Source: Terriglobales bacterium
GTDB lineage: Bacteria; Acidobacteriota; Terriglobia; Terriglobales; Acidobacteriaceae
Assembly: GCA_035561515.1 (NCBI GenBank)
Contig: DATMXP010000053.1
Coordinates: forward strand, 41,912 to 105,911
Direction of reading: 5' to 3'
DNA: 64,000 nucleotides
The translations under genes were made by a program, and so were the position numbers. Below the pieces are notes generated by a model. It was given only the letters and a program-made list of their open reading frames with translations, did no database searches and had not been told where the DNA came from. Shown here one piece after another: positions 15,563-24,576 of this stretch; the stretch's first letter is position 1; each line of letters begins with the position of its first letter.

Positions 15563-16407
15563 CTAGTTGACATCGCTGACCAGTTTGGTAACCCACCCAA
15601 TTCCTGATTTCAGAAGACAAGCTCTAGCCGTACCGGCTAGCTCTGCCTCCGCTGCCGCCAGGCCACGCAGCTCCTCCAGAATACCTTTTAGCCTGGCCTT
15701 GAGGGTTACACTAGTCTTGATGTCCTGCTCGGACATGATGTCCTGCGCGCTCGCGATAAGCCGTCGACATCGGTTCCAGACTTGTTTCCTCTCGTCAACA
15801 AGAGCGTCTGAATCCAAGTGGAGCAAATGCACCGTTACTTTCACCCTCTCTGCGGGCCACGCTCCGATGCCACCTTCGGGAACCGGGAGTCCGGTTTCAT
15901 CGAAGGAGATGAGATCCACATCATCTTGGTCCGTAGGGTCTAACAGGTATGGGTGCTCGTCGGCGCAATCACAGTCCGGACCTGTCGCGGGGTGAGTGCC
16001 TGGCCGAAGCGGGAAAAAGTCGGCTTTTCCGCGTGTAACACCGCATGCATCTTGATTAGGACGATTGCAGATATTGCCGGAGCAGCGATAGTTCGTCCAC
16101 TCAAAAGCTAGCCACCAGTATCCTGTTCTTTCTGCACGATCGAGAGCGAGTGCTCGTCCTTTTGGACGAAAATGATCCACATCCCAGAAGGAGCACAGTT
16201 CTTTTGCTTCCGAATACCAGCATTTTCCATGCGATAGCGACAAGAGAAATTTTTGCAGCTTTTTTGTCGCCATAGGCTGCTGTGCTTCTTGATCAACGCT
16301 GTTCGGGACGCATCGTCCTTGGCGGCCAAGAGTTTCTTCGTGGTCTTTTTGGCCTTGGTTAGCCACTTTTGAGGAGGAGTCTTCCCGTCGATTTCAATGA
16401 GAATCAA
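15563..16407 (-). CDS. HNH endonuclease, PtuB / TIGR02646-like, with apparent -1 frameshift
   Basis: The C-terminal frame contains 'SHGKCWYSEAK', 'FWDVDHFRPKG', 'WTNYRCSGNICN' and 'YLLDPTDQDDVDLISF', the signature of the HNH nuclease family found with Septu (PtuB) and retron or restriction-linked ATPases. Its natural start is in another frame: a TTG at 16407 overlaps the stop of the ATPase gene (TTGA) and reads 'MILIEIDGKTPPQKWLTKAK'. The two frames join if one A is added to the A6 run at 16260-16265, giving 'LWRQKKLQKFLLSLSHGKCW'. So either an A is missing in the assembly, the gene is mutated, or ribosomes slip -1 at the A run. It would cut nucleic acid when triggered by the ATPase. Confidence 0.75.
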
Positions 16408-17954
16408 TGAGACTCCTTGGCGAGAATCTCATCCAGGACCTCTTCAGCAATCTTATTCTGTGTCTGAAGATCTTCACTAGTGAGTTGCCGTTTCTTGGAA
16501 ACCGTGCGCCTGCTATACGCACGAACGAATTTGTCATAAAGCGGATCGCGAATCGTGCGAGAGATACCAAGTTCTGCGAGCTCATCTGAAAGCTGCCGAA
16601 GTTCCTTGTCCTCTTTTTTGGTCCGATGCTTCTTCGCGAAAAGCTCTCTTCGCCGATCAAATTTTTCTTGAGTATGAACGTCCAGCGTAGATGCAAGTCC
16701 GAAGAGCTCGCTTCGAAGAAGGCCGTCTATCCCCATCCCGCGGGGATCTTCCTCAGGAGGCCGAGCTGACACGGCCCCAGCCTTCGTCTCAAACATTTGC
16801 ACCTGAGAGCGCGGCAAACCACCTATGAGCAGAGGGTCGTGGGTCGCAATTATCAAGTGACTGGTTTGTTGGGAACCAACGACATCCTCCAAAATGTCCA
16901 AATACTCATATTTCCAGGCTGGATTCAGGTGGGTATCCGGTTCGTCCATCAAGAAGAGTGACTCCTCGTCATACGTAAAACTCAACAAGCCCCTGACAGC
17001 AAGAAGTTGTTGCTCTCCTTCACTCAATTCTCGAAACGTAATACTACCGTCGACATTCTCCTTGCGGACCCGAATGCGCACCTCGTGGATGAGTTCCGAT
17101 ATGTATGTACTTTCAAGATTCTTGAAGAAGTCCAGATTGTTTCCGTATTGTTTTGCAAGCTTCTGGAGAGACGCAACATTTGGCAGAAACAGATACTGAT
17201 GTTCCTCTTCCTGAGACTGGCCTCGATAACTTTGGGCCACACGGACTTTTCTGCTAGTGGGAGCAAGACAGCCATCGAACAATGCGTCTAGAAACCTACT
17301 CACTACGCCACGGGCTCCCCAAAACAGTGGATTTCCATCAGGGCGTGATTCTCTGTTCCTTGCCCAATAAGGTTCCCGGAGCACAAACAGAATTGAATCT
17401 AGGCCCGCAATCCCGAACTTTTGTTTAAGGAAATCAGTTGACGTCTTGCTGGGAAACGAAAAATAGGCAAGTAGAACAAATTGGCTGTGTATGGGGCGGG
17501 CATAAAAGAGTGGCCGAAGGGGTTGTGATTCTCCGTCTAACAGAGCTTTGTAGAATAGGTTTTGGTGCTGATCAAAATGTTTCTCAAGGCGGTTGGCAGG
17601 TCCGGAATAGTAGGCGAATACATAGTTGGGCAACAACTCTCTTTTTCGATCCAGGAATCGGCGGAAGGGCAGAGGTTCCCCATCTAAAGTGACTCGCACT
17701 CGATCTTTCGGCCGCTTCGGGTCCGCCGAGATGAGAACCCTTCTCTTGCGACACAAGTACTGGATCTCATAGGCAAACGACGGCATTTCTTCAAGATCCA
17801 AGTCGCGGAAAATTAGAACCAAGGCCTCTAACAAGTTGGACTTGCCTGAACCGTTGCGACCGATCAGAACGGTGGTCAGCTGGCTCTCGTCAAAGTCGAC
17901 GTGGAATTCCCTGAGGTTCTTGAAATCTCGAATTGTGACCCAATCGATTCTCAC
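16404..17954 (-). CDS. AAA/ABC-type ATPase, PtuA-like or restriction-associated
   Basis: A 516-residue SMC-like ATPase: Walker A 'GRNGSGKS' at 32-39 after the typical 'RDFKNLREFHVDF' start, signature 'LSEGEQQ' at 310-316, Walker B 'LFLMDEP' at 333-339 and the 'THD' histidine at 371-373. The N-terminal and ABC halves are split by about 200 residues without a long coiled coil, as in the Septu ATPase PtuA and in AAA proteins described as restriction-system-associated. Its GTG overlaps the hsdS stop (GTGA), and its stop overlaps the HNH start, so all five genes are translated as one unit. It probably senses phage DNA and licenses the HNH nuclease. Confidence 0.85.
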   Translation of the reverse strand: MRIDWVTIRDFKNLREFHVDFDESQLTTVLIGRNGSGKSNLLEALVLIFRDLDLEEMPSFAYEIQYLCRKRRVLISADPKRPKDRVRVTLDGEPLPFRRFLDRKRELLPNYVFAYYSGPANRLEKHFDQHQNLFYKALLDGESQPLRPLFYARPIHSQFVLLAYFSFPSKTSTDFLKQKFGIAGLDSILFVLREPYWARNRESRPDGNPLFWGARGVVSRFLDALFDGCLAPTSRKVRVAQSYRGQSQEEEHQYLFLPNVASLQKLAKQYGNNLDFFKNLESTYISELIHEVRIRVRKENVDGSITFRELSEGEQQLLAVRGLLSFTYDEESLFLMDEPDTHLNPAWKYEYLDILEDVVGSQQTSHLIIATHDPLLIGGLPRSQVQMFETKAGAVSARPPEEDPRGMGIDGLLRSELFGLASTLDVHTQEKFDRRRELFAKKHRTKKEDKELRQLSDELAELGISRTIRDPLYDKFVRAYSRRTVSKKRQLTSEDLQTQNKIAEEVLDEILAKESH

Positions 17955-19558
17955 GACACGGGTTCCAGATAGCGATCGGTCCGGCTCTCCTTCTTTTCTC
18001 TGACCAAGCCTTGGTCAACTTCGAGTTTCAGCTGTGCGTAGAATTGATCAATGTCTTCAATTCCAGAAAAATCCCACAAGTCATTTGGGCTCAATGGATG
18101 TCCAGCCGTGACGAGAGTTTCGCGTAAATATGCTGTTGAAAGAGGCCCTTTTTGCATCGTCTTGTCCGATTGTCGTTTCTTCATTGTTGGCACGCTCCTA
18201 GCACCCTCGCGCAACTTAACCACCGACTTCTTCTCTTGACGGACACGCTCCAAGAGGTCGAGTGCGCTCTCGAAGGTTCTACCCTCTTGCTCGGTTCGTT
18301 CTGATTCAGGTACGACCAACTCTCCCCGAAAAGCTTTCGCGAGAGTGCTCTGTATTATCGATCCGACGAGAGTTGTGGCTCGGTTGAGCCGAGCTTCCAG
18401 GCGGTCATAAGTCCCGAGGAGCTGACGTAGTCGGCGGACTATTTCTCCTTGCAGTTCGAGGGACGGGAGAGGCACTTCCCAACCCTTGATGATTCCTAAG
18501 TTGAGGTTTGGCTGATTCCCGCCAAACGACTCCCTGCGAAGCTTCTGATATTGACTCAACAGGAAAAGAAACACGTATTCGCGCGTGTCTTCGTGTATTC
18601 GCTCATTAATGAGTGCGGCGCAAGCTTGATTGGTGGCGGCAGGGATTTTCAGGCGGGCGATTTGACCTCGTGTTTTGCCCTCACCATACATCGCAACGAG
18701 GATTGTCTCCGCGGGGAACACCTTGGCGTTGCTGTCGCGAAGGGCAGTTTCAGTAATGTGCTCCTCGGTCTCGAAGATGTTTCCATTCTGGACCTCTCCT
18801 GTTTTGACCCAGGGAATCCTTCCCCCAGTGAAATAGCGAGGCTGCTTGCGGCTAGGAGTACCGCCGGTTCGAACTTCAAACAATGAATCGATACGTTGTG
18901 ATCGCCAGCTCAACGATCCTGCTTCGTGCTGCGTAAGGCGACCAGAAAACGCTGCCTCCAAAACCGTCTGACGAAATCGCGCCAATGCTGTCGGAACCTT
19001 CGCCAGCCTATCACTGCATTTGCGAGCCCTTTCGAGCAGTACCTTAAGAGTTGAAACGATGCGGCGCTGTTCCAGCGCCGGGGCAACTCGAATCTTCAAC
19101 TGCTTGATGTCTTTCTGGAAAAGGTGGGGAGTTGCAGAACCAGTGATCCGTTCGCGAGCAATTTTCTGAAACTGAGGTCCCTTAAGGTAATAAAACAGGT
19201 ATTCGCTGAACAGAAGGTCATCATTCGGGCGAACTACAAGAATCGATGAGTTAACCGTCGCGTCCCCGGGCAGATCAGCAACATACCCTAGCTTTCCAAT
19301 TCCAGCGCCGTCTTTCACTAGCAGAATGTCGCCTTGCTTTAAATGAATCTCAGGGCTCTCATCATACCTGGCCTGCGATATGTGATTGACCTCAGAAAAA
19401 TCCACATAGTCTCCCCAATTCAAATTCGGAACAGAAAGCAGAATCGGGCCAGACGACTTGTATTCTTGAGCCTTCAACCCACGCCAACCGATGCGGCCTG
19501 CGATATAGACATGGTCACCAAGATCAATCTCAATCCACCCGTTAGGCAAGCTATTCAT
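17951..19558 (-). CDS. hsdS: Type I restriction-modification specificity subunit HsdS
   Basis: A 535-residue S subunit with two target-recognition domains. The first covers roughly residues 1-180 ('LPNGWIEIDLGDHVYIAGRI' to 'APALEQRRIVSTLKVLLERA', conserved helix). The second covers roughly 215-400 ('SQRIDSLFEVRTGGTPSRKQ', then 'VPLPSLELQGEIVRRLRQLL'). It carries an unusual extra C-terminal region of about 120 residues that looks like a small helical or winged-helix module ('TAYLRETLVTAGHPLSPNDL', 'QFYAQLKLEVDQGLVREKK'). It gives DNA sequence specificity to HsdM/HsdR. The ATG overlaps the hsdM stop (ATGA) and the stop overlaps the ATPase start (GTGA). Confidence 0.92.
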   Translation of the reverse strand: MNSLPNGWIEIDLGDHVYIAGRIGWRGLKAQEYKSSGPILLSVPNLNWGDYVDFSEVNHISQARYDESPEIHLKQGDILLVKDGAGIGKLGYVADLPGDATVNSSILVVRPNDDLLFSEYLFYYLKGPQFQKIARERITGSATPHLFQKDIKQLKIRVAPALEQRRIVSTLKVLLERARKCSDRLAKVPTALARFRQTVLEAAFSGRLTQHEAGSLSWRSQRIDSLFEVRTGGTPSRKQPRYFTGGRIPWVKTGEVQNGNIFETEEHITETALRDSNAKVFPAETILVAMYGEGKTRGQIARLKIPAATNQACAALINERIHEDTREYVFLFLLSQYQKLRRESFGGNQPNLNLGIIKGWEVPLPSLELQGEIVRRLRQLLGTYDRLEARLNRATTLVGSIIQSTLAKAFRGELVVPESERTEQEGRTFESALDLLERVRQEKKSVVKLREGARSVPTMKKRQSDKTMQKGPLSTAYLRETLVTAGHPLSPNDLWDFSGIEDIDQFYAQLKLEVDQGLVREKKESRTDRYLEPVS

Positions 19559-20970
19559 TTGGTCAGGGTATCCTGCCTCTCTATAAGCCCGAGGATCTCA
19601 CGCAGATCATCCACAACTGCTTCTAGATCGGTGATTGCCTCTGTGGCTAGATCTTGGGGCTCCGGTATTTCGTCACCGTCGTCCAGAGATTCATCTCTCA
19701 GCCATGTAACATCGAGCTTATAGTTCCTTGCTTTCACCTCTGCCAACGAGAATTGTCGAAACCTCCCTTGATCGCCCTGATCCTTTCGTTTACTCAAGCC
19801 ATTCGGATCAGGCCCGAAGCATGTCTCAAAGTCCTTGAATTGTGCCAAAGTGAGGGGGCGTTCCTTCTTTGTAATACCTGGTATGTTTGAACGGGCATCA
19901 AAAATCCAGACGGAGTCGGTCGGTCGGCCCTTTTGAAAGAAAATTACATTCGCCTTTATGCCCTGGCTATATGGTGTGAAGGTTCCGCGCGGAAGGCGAA
20001 GGAGGGTGTGCAGCGCGCAATCCTGCATGAGAATTTCGAAAACTTCGCCCGCTTTGTCCTCAAAAAGACAGTTGTCAGGCAGTACGACAGCTGCGCGGCC
20101 TCCCGGCTTAAGAATGTTGATCACGTGCTGGAGAAAATTCAGCTGCTTGTTGCTTGTCTCGACAGTGAAGTCGTCTCTGTTGGGAGCCTGGTTGGCACCC
20201 TTGGTGCCAAAAGGCGGGTTTGTCAGTACTAGGTCATAACGTTCGCCACGATCTGGATCGTAGATGGTGTCTCCCAAGTAGATTCGCGGTTCGACACCAT
20301 GCAAATAGAGGTTCATCAGTGCGAGGCGGCGAGGACGCGGGACCAGTTCTTGACCGAAGTACGTCTTCGCCCTTATTCGCTTCGCGTCAGAACGTTCGAA
20401 GATTCCCTTGCTTGTGGCCACTAGCCATTCGTAGGCCGCCACTAGGAATCCACCTGTTCCGCACGCAGGGTCACAGATTGTGAAGTCGGGCCTCACCCGA
20501 GGATCTGGCTTCATTACTCGGCAAACGGATTGGATCAGCGGGCGTGGCGTGAAGTATTGTCCGGCTCCTTTCTTCCCCTCGCTGGCTGCCTTTTCAAGTA
20601 GACCTTCAAATGCAGCGCCCTTTACGTCCACATCCATCGCCGTCCATTCCTCTTCGTCGATCATGTCGAGAAGACGGCGCAGATTGACGGGATTGTTGAA
20701 TCGGGAGTTCGCCTGAGTGAAAATATCGCTCAACAGGCTGCCCGAGGCACGCAGCTTTCGCAGTACCTCTGCGTAGTGATCGAGAAGCGAAGTACCGGAC
20801 AAGTCTTTGAGACTGTTCCAATCAAACCCCTTAGGGACCGGGACGCCCTTCTCGTCCGCCATCTTCAAGAAAAGCAAATAAGTGAGCTGTTCAATGTAGT
20901 CACCATAGTCCACGCCGTCGTGGCGAAGCGTGTGACAAAAGCTCCAGAGTTTTTGAACAATGTCAGTCAT
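19555..20970 (-). CDS. hsdM: Type I restriction-modification DNA methyltransferase HsdM
   Basis: I start the gene at the ATG at 20970, which overlaps the hsdR stop (ATGA); the open frame reaches 21045. The 471-residue protein begins with the HsdM N-terminal helical domain ('IVQKLWSFCHTLRHDGVDYG', 'YIEQLTYLLFLKMADE'). It has the SAM-binding motif 'DPACGTGGF' at about 167-175 and the adenine-methylation motif NPPF at 251-254. It makes N6-methyladenine with HsdS and, with HsdR, forms the restriction complex. All key residues are present, so it should be active. Confidence 0.95.
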   Translation of the reverse strand: MTDIVQKLWSFCHTLRHDGVDYGDYIEQLTYLLFLKMADEKGVPVPKGFDWNSLKDLSGTSLLDHYAEVLRKLRASGSLLSDIFTQANSRFNNPVNLRRLLDMIDEEEWTAMDVDVKGAAFEGLLEKAASEGKKGAGQYFTPRPLIQSVCRVMKPDPRVRPDFTICDPACGTGGFLVAAYEWLVATSKGIFERSDAKRIRAKTYFGQELVPRPRRLALMNLYLHGVEPRIYLGDTIYDPDRGERYDLVLTNPPFGTKGANQAPNRDDFTVETSNKQLNFLQHVINILKPGGRAAVVLPDNCLFEDKAGEVFEILMQDCALHTLLRLPRGTFTPYSQGIKANVIFFQKGRPTDSVWIFDARSNIPGITKKERPLTLAQFKDFETCFGPDPNGLSKRKDQGDQGRFRQFSLAEVKARNYKLDVTWLRDESLDDGDEIPEPQDLATEAITDLEAVVDDLREILGLIERQDTLTK

Positions 20971-23657
20971 GCAGCAATCGCCATATTGAGTTCCGTCAAC
21001 AGTCCAGGCAAATATCCTTCGAAAACGTCGACAGCGCGGCTCCAACCGCCGTACCGACTTAAAGCAGGCTGGCTTTCGAAGTCTTCTTGATCGATGGAGA
21101 GATTCTCTTGCAGGTGAACACGGATTCGTTCAAGCCACTGTCGCTGCAGTTCATTAAACGAGCGCCCTCTAGCAATTTTATCGAGAGCTCGATCGACTCT
21201 TTCCGCGGCCGTGAGTAGCGGGCTCTGGGAATCTGCGGCGTGCTTCACCATTGAGATGATATCGACCATAGCCTTTTTGTACATAGTCCGGTGAGCCTTC
21301 TCTAAATTTTCCACGGTGAACCGCTGCGGCGCGGCTGAGAGCTTCTGCCTCAGCTCCTGAAGGGCGCCAGGAGACCAGTCCCGAGGTGCATTCAGAAGAA
21401 TGCTAATGGCATCGATATCCGACTGATGACTATGAACGTACTGCACGAACGCGGTCAGATAATCCCGAGGCTTGTACTCGTTTCCGTCGGATCCCCGAAC
21501 AAGCCATTCTGATGACACAGTGTCCTGTGTACCGTGGGCAATGAGGAAAACACGCAGTTTTCGCTGATAGTGCAACAGCAGATCTTGAAAAGCGACATCT
21601 CGCAGGAGATTCATAACTTTCGTAAAATTCTGATGGAGGTCTTGGGGCAACATCTTCGCGAACGCCGCCATATCGCCGTCGGGCACAAAGGCCGAGAATT
21701 GCTCTCGAGCCTCCCCGGACATCTCTTTGTCGATACGCTGGAGTCGCTTGACAAGACATCGGACGTTGTAGTCGCGGTCGCGATTCTGCCAAATATCTTC
21801 AATGATCTCGCTGATTGTCCTCGTTGGTGGCGTCGGCGCTTCTTCGGTAACACCTGTTGTGTCCTTGAAGTACTGCAGGAGCGTTCCATCGAAGCAGTCA
21901 AAGACTACGAAGTGAGACTTGTCCGTAAGCTTCTCGCCTTTTCGGGTACCGCGACCAATCATCTGCTCAAAAAGGATACGTGATTTGATCGGGCGAAGGA
22001 ACACGATGTACTCCAGATCGGGAATGTCGACACCTGTTGTCATCATGTCGACAGAAACCGCAATTGCCGGGTGGGGGCGGTTTCGGAACTCACGAATGCG
22101 CTGCAAAGGGCGGTCTACAGTGGGACTGCCAGTTATCTTCTGAACGAATGAATCCCCGTGACCAAAAACATCGCGAGCGATATCGACGAGTTGATCGGCA
22201 TGGGAGGTGTGGGGGAGATCATTCGCTGCAAAAATCAGCGTCTTAGGGAATCGTCCATACCGTTCCTCGTGCTGCAGAGTGTATCGCTTGATCTCTTCCA
22301 GGATCTTCTTGTTGGAATCGGGAGAAGTAATCTCGTGCTCAATCTTGCTTGTGTCAAACTGTCGCTCGTCTTCCAGAACATCCAGCTTCTTGGCTCCTGT
22401 CTCTGGGTTTACGAGCCCGACTTCTTCGCCTTCATTCAAAAAAATGCCATTGATTCTGACGTTGGACCTGATGTTAACTACGTCATAGTCAACCAGGAAC
22501 CCTTCCTGTACAGCCCGTTCATATTCGTACCGATAGACGAGATGTTTAAAGAACGAGGTCGTGTGTGATGCCGGCGTGGCTGTAAGACCAAGCTTGATGG
22601 CATCGAAATGATTGAGTGTCATCCTCCATAAACCAGCCTGCGAGCTCGTGTAGCCCCGATGGCACTCATCCGCAACAACGAGATCAAAAACATGCGTCGG
22701 AATGTCGAGCTTAGCAGCATCTTCATCAATTTCCTCATCTCCTATTCCCCATACTGCATCCCTGCCAAAAAGATTGATTGTCATGCGCTGGATTGTGGAA
22801 ATGTAGACGAAGGCACTGCCCGGTTTTGGAGAAAGCAGGTATGACGCAGGAAGAACTTTTGGATCGAATTTGTCTTCCTCGCCTAAGTCCTCCCTCCTAA
22901 ACCGTTGGCTGTAGACTTCGTAAACGTTGTCGAATTTCAATCCTGGTTCAGCATCAAAGGACGCAAACGCACGCAAAGCTTGTGCAGCCAGTGCGCGCCG
23001 ATCTACCAGAAACAGAATTCGCCTAGCGACGCCCGTCTTCATCAGACGGTAGATCTGATTAACGGTCGTGAACGTCTTCCCAGTTCCGGTAGCCATTGCG
23101 ACAAGCATGTTTCGTTTCCGTTCTGAAATGGCCATTTCGACCGCTTGATTTGCTTCTCTCTGGTACGGTCGCACCCTGGGATGATTGTTAGGCAGCAGTT
23201 GCAGCAATCCAAGGGACTCATCAAAATCTCGCTTTAGCTTCTCCTCCAATGCTGCCGGAGTGTGAAAGAGCGAAATCTCGCGAGAACGATTCAATGCGTG
23301 TCGGATATCATGGTGCCAGATAACTTCGCCGTTCGTTGAATAAAGAAACGGTACACCGAAGTCTCCCCAACGCTGCTCGCCTTGCCAGATCCCCCGAGAG
23401 TAGCGCTCGGCCTGGGAGAGAACGTTTTGGGGACCGAGCGTTAGTTTCTTCGCCTCTACAACGGCTACAACCCGATTGTTGAGGCACAGCGCGTAGTCCG
23501 CGGGGCCGTTGGCGGTCTGGAACTCCTCGACAGCGCAGCGATCATACGACTTGGTCGCGGCGAGAGGTACGATTTGCCATCCTGCCGCGTAGAGCCTTGC
23601 GTCGATGATCTTCTTACGTGTAAGCCATTCCGAATTCGCTGGCGTAGCGGGATACAT
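20967..23657 (-). CDS. hsdR: Type I restriction-modification endonuclease/translocase HsdR
   Basis: An 896-residue R subunit. The N-terminal nuclease domain shows D54 and E68-x-K70 (in 'VVAVVEAKK'). The helicase motor has Walker A 'ATGTGKT' at 189-195, DECH at 329-332, 'LGLTATP', and motif VI-like 'QMIGRGTRKG'. A C-terminal helical domain follows ('RVDRALDKIARGRSFNELQR'). It cuts unmethylated DNA after ATP-driven translocation. It is the first gene of a five-gene overlapping operon read leftwards; the promoter must lie just right of 23657. Confidence 0.95.
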   Translation of the reverse strand: MYPATPANSEWLTRKKIIDARLYAAGWQIVPLAATKSYDRCAVEEFQTANGPADYALCLNNRVVAVVEAKKLTLGPQNVLSQAERYSRGIWQGEQRWGDFGVPFLYSTNGEVIWHHDIRHALNRSREISLFHTPAALEEKLKRDFDESLGLLQLLPNNHPRVRPYQREANQAVEMAISERKRNMLVAMATGTGKTFTTVNQIYRLMKTGVARRILFLVDRRALAAQALRAFASFDAEPGLKFDNVYEVYSQRFRREDLGEEDKFDPKVLPASYLLSPKPGSAFVYISTIQRMTINLFGRDAVWGIGDEEIDEDAAKLDIPTHVFDLVVADECHRGYTSSQAGLWRMTLNHFDAIKLGLTATPASHTTSFFKHLVYRYEYERAVQEGFLVDYDVVNIRSNVRINGIFLNEGEEVGLVNPETGAKKLDVLEDERQFDTSKIEHEITSPDSNKKILEEIKRYTLQHEERYGRFPKTLIFAANDLPHTSHADQLVDIARDVFGHGDSFVQKITGSPTVDRPLQRIREFRNRPHPAIAVSVDMMTTGVDIPDLEYIVFLRPIKSRILFEQMIGRGTRKGEKLTDKSHFVVFDCFDGTLLQYFKDTTGVTEEAPTPPTRTISEIIEDIWQNRDRDYNVRCLVKRLQRIDKEMSGEAREQFSAFVPDGDMAAFAKMLPQDLHQNFTKVMNLLRDVAFQDLLLHYQRKLRVFLIAHGTQDTVSSEWLVRGSDGNEYKPRDYLTAFVQYVHSHQSDIDAISILLNAPRDWSPGALQELRQKLSAAPQRFTVENLEKAHRTMYKKAMVDIISMVKHAADSQSPLLTAAERVDRALDKIARGRSFNELQRQWLERIRVHLQENLSIDQEDFESQPALSRYGGWSRAVDVFEGYLPGLLTELNMAIAA

Positions 23658-23871
23658 GGGCTTGGAACCGAATTGTATTTGAAAGACTTACGATTGTCTC
23701 AGACCTGTGTTTGGTAACGCGAATCCAGCGAGTACAAAACCAAGTACGTCCCTCAATGGGCCTGCTTTGGCTCGCAAAGCGCTCTCGGATTTGGCGGCCG
23801 CGCCGCCCCGCTATGTTGCAGCACTTGTAAATACACCTCTCGGGTAAACGCTGCCCTCGTGTGACGTGCGC

Positions 23872-24243
23872 TTAGCTTTGCATTCTGGCGGACCCTTTTT
23901 CTTCGTTGCACCACCAATGTACGGCTTGGATGTTGTCCGGATGGTCGTCTCTCCAGGATCCGCCCATGCCCTTGGGGATCTTGTGGTCCGGGACGATATC
24001 GTTATAGTCGGTAAACTCGATTCGGCAAATGGCGCAGGTCCGGTTCTGTTCCACAATCTTCCGGTCGAGAAGTTTCCGCATCTCCGCCGGCGAACGTAAT
24101 TCGCGGTATCCGCGCGGGTGCTGTGCGTCCTCGATGCGCTGGACCCCCAGGCGAATGAGCTTAGGCCGGTTCGGCAGTGGTTCCCGGCCACAGCAGGAGC
24201 GGGAGTGATGCACGGGACAAAACTGGTTACGTCGCAACTTCAT
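23872..24243 (-). CDS. HNH endonuclease family protein
   Basis: About 123 residues from the ATG at 24243, which has AAGGG 7 bases upstream; the frame is open to 24270. It has 'CAICRIEF' (CxxC), 'IVPDHKIPKGMGGSWRDDHP', 'DNIQAVHWWCNEEKG', i.e. the DH...N...H arrangement of a HNH nuclease with zinc cysteines. A second cysteine/histidine cluster at the N-terminus ('FCPVHHSRSCC') may bind another metal. Such small HNH genes are common in phage and mobile elements. It stands between the R-M operon and two integrases and reads in the same direction. Confidence 0.8.
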   Translation of the reverse strand: MKLRRNQFCPVHHSRSCCGREPLPNRPKLIRLGVQRIEDAQHPRGYRELRSPAEMRKLLDRKIVEQNRTCAICRIEFTDYNDIVPDHKIPKGMGGSWRDDHPDNIQAVHWWCNEEKGSARMQS

Positions 24244-24399
24244 GACAGCCCTTCTAGTTGAACTTGGCATGGGCCGGGCAGATGGGGCCAGTGGACCACC
24301 CGAATGAAAAGACGATTCCTAAGGGAAATTCGGAGTGCAGCAGGGAACTGAAGGACCAGAGTGCTCTACAATGGTTCAGGTCCTCAGAAGGATGGCTGT

Positions 24400-24549
24400 A
24401 TGTCGCGTTCCTCGGAGTGGATGGATTATAGCGGCGCAGGCAGTATTGGCTTGCTAATCGGGCTATGGCTGCGGTTTTGTTTGTGGCCCCTAAGGGTGCT
24501 TTTTCGCTTGCTCTTCAGCAAGCGGAAGTCAACCCGGCTCGCACATTGA
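24400..24549 (+). CDS. Possible small membrane protein
   Basis: A 49-residue frame with AAGGA 8 bases before its ATG. It has one hydrophobic segment ('GSIGLLIGLWLRFCLWPLRV') followed by a basic tail (FSKRKSTR), the layout of a small single-pass membrane protein. No family is recognised. It lies between an HNH gene and an integrase gene, both on the other strand. Small size makes a chance frame possible. Confidence 0.4.
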   Translation: MSRSSEWMDYSGAGSIGLLIGLWLRFCLWPLRVLFRLLFSKRKSTRLAH

Positions 24550-24576
24550 TCGAATTACCAGCAAATTCGTAATCGG

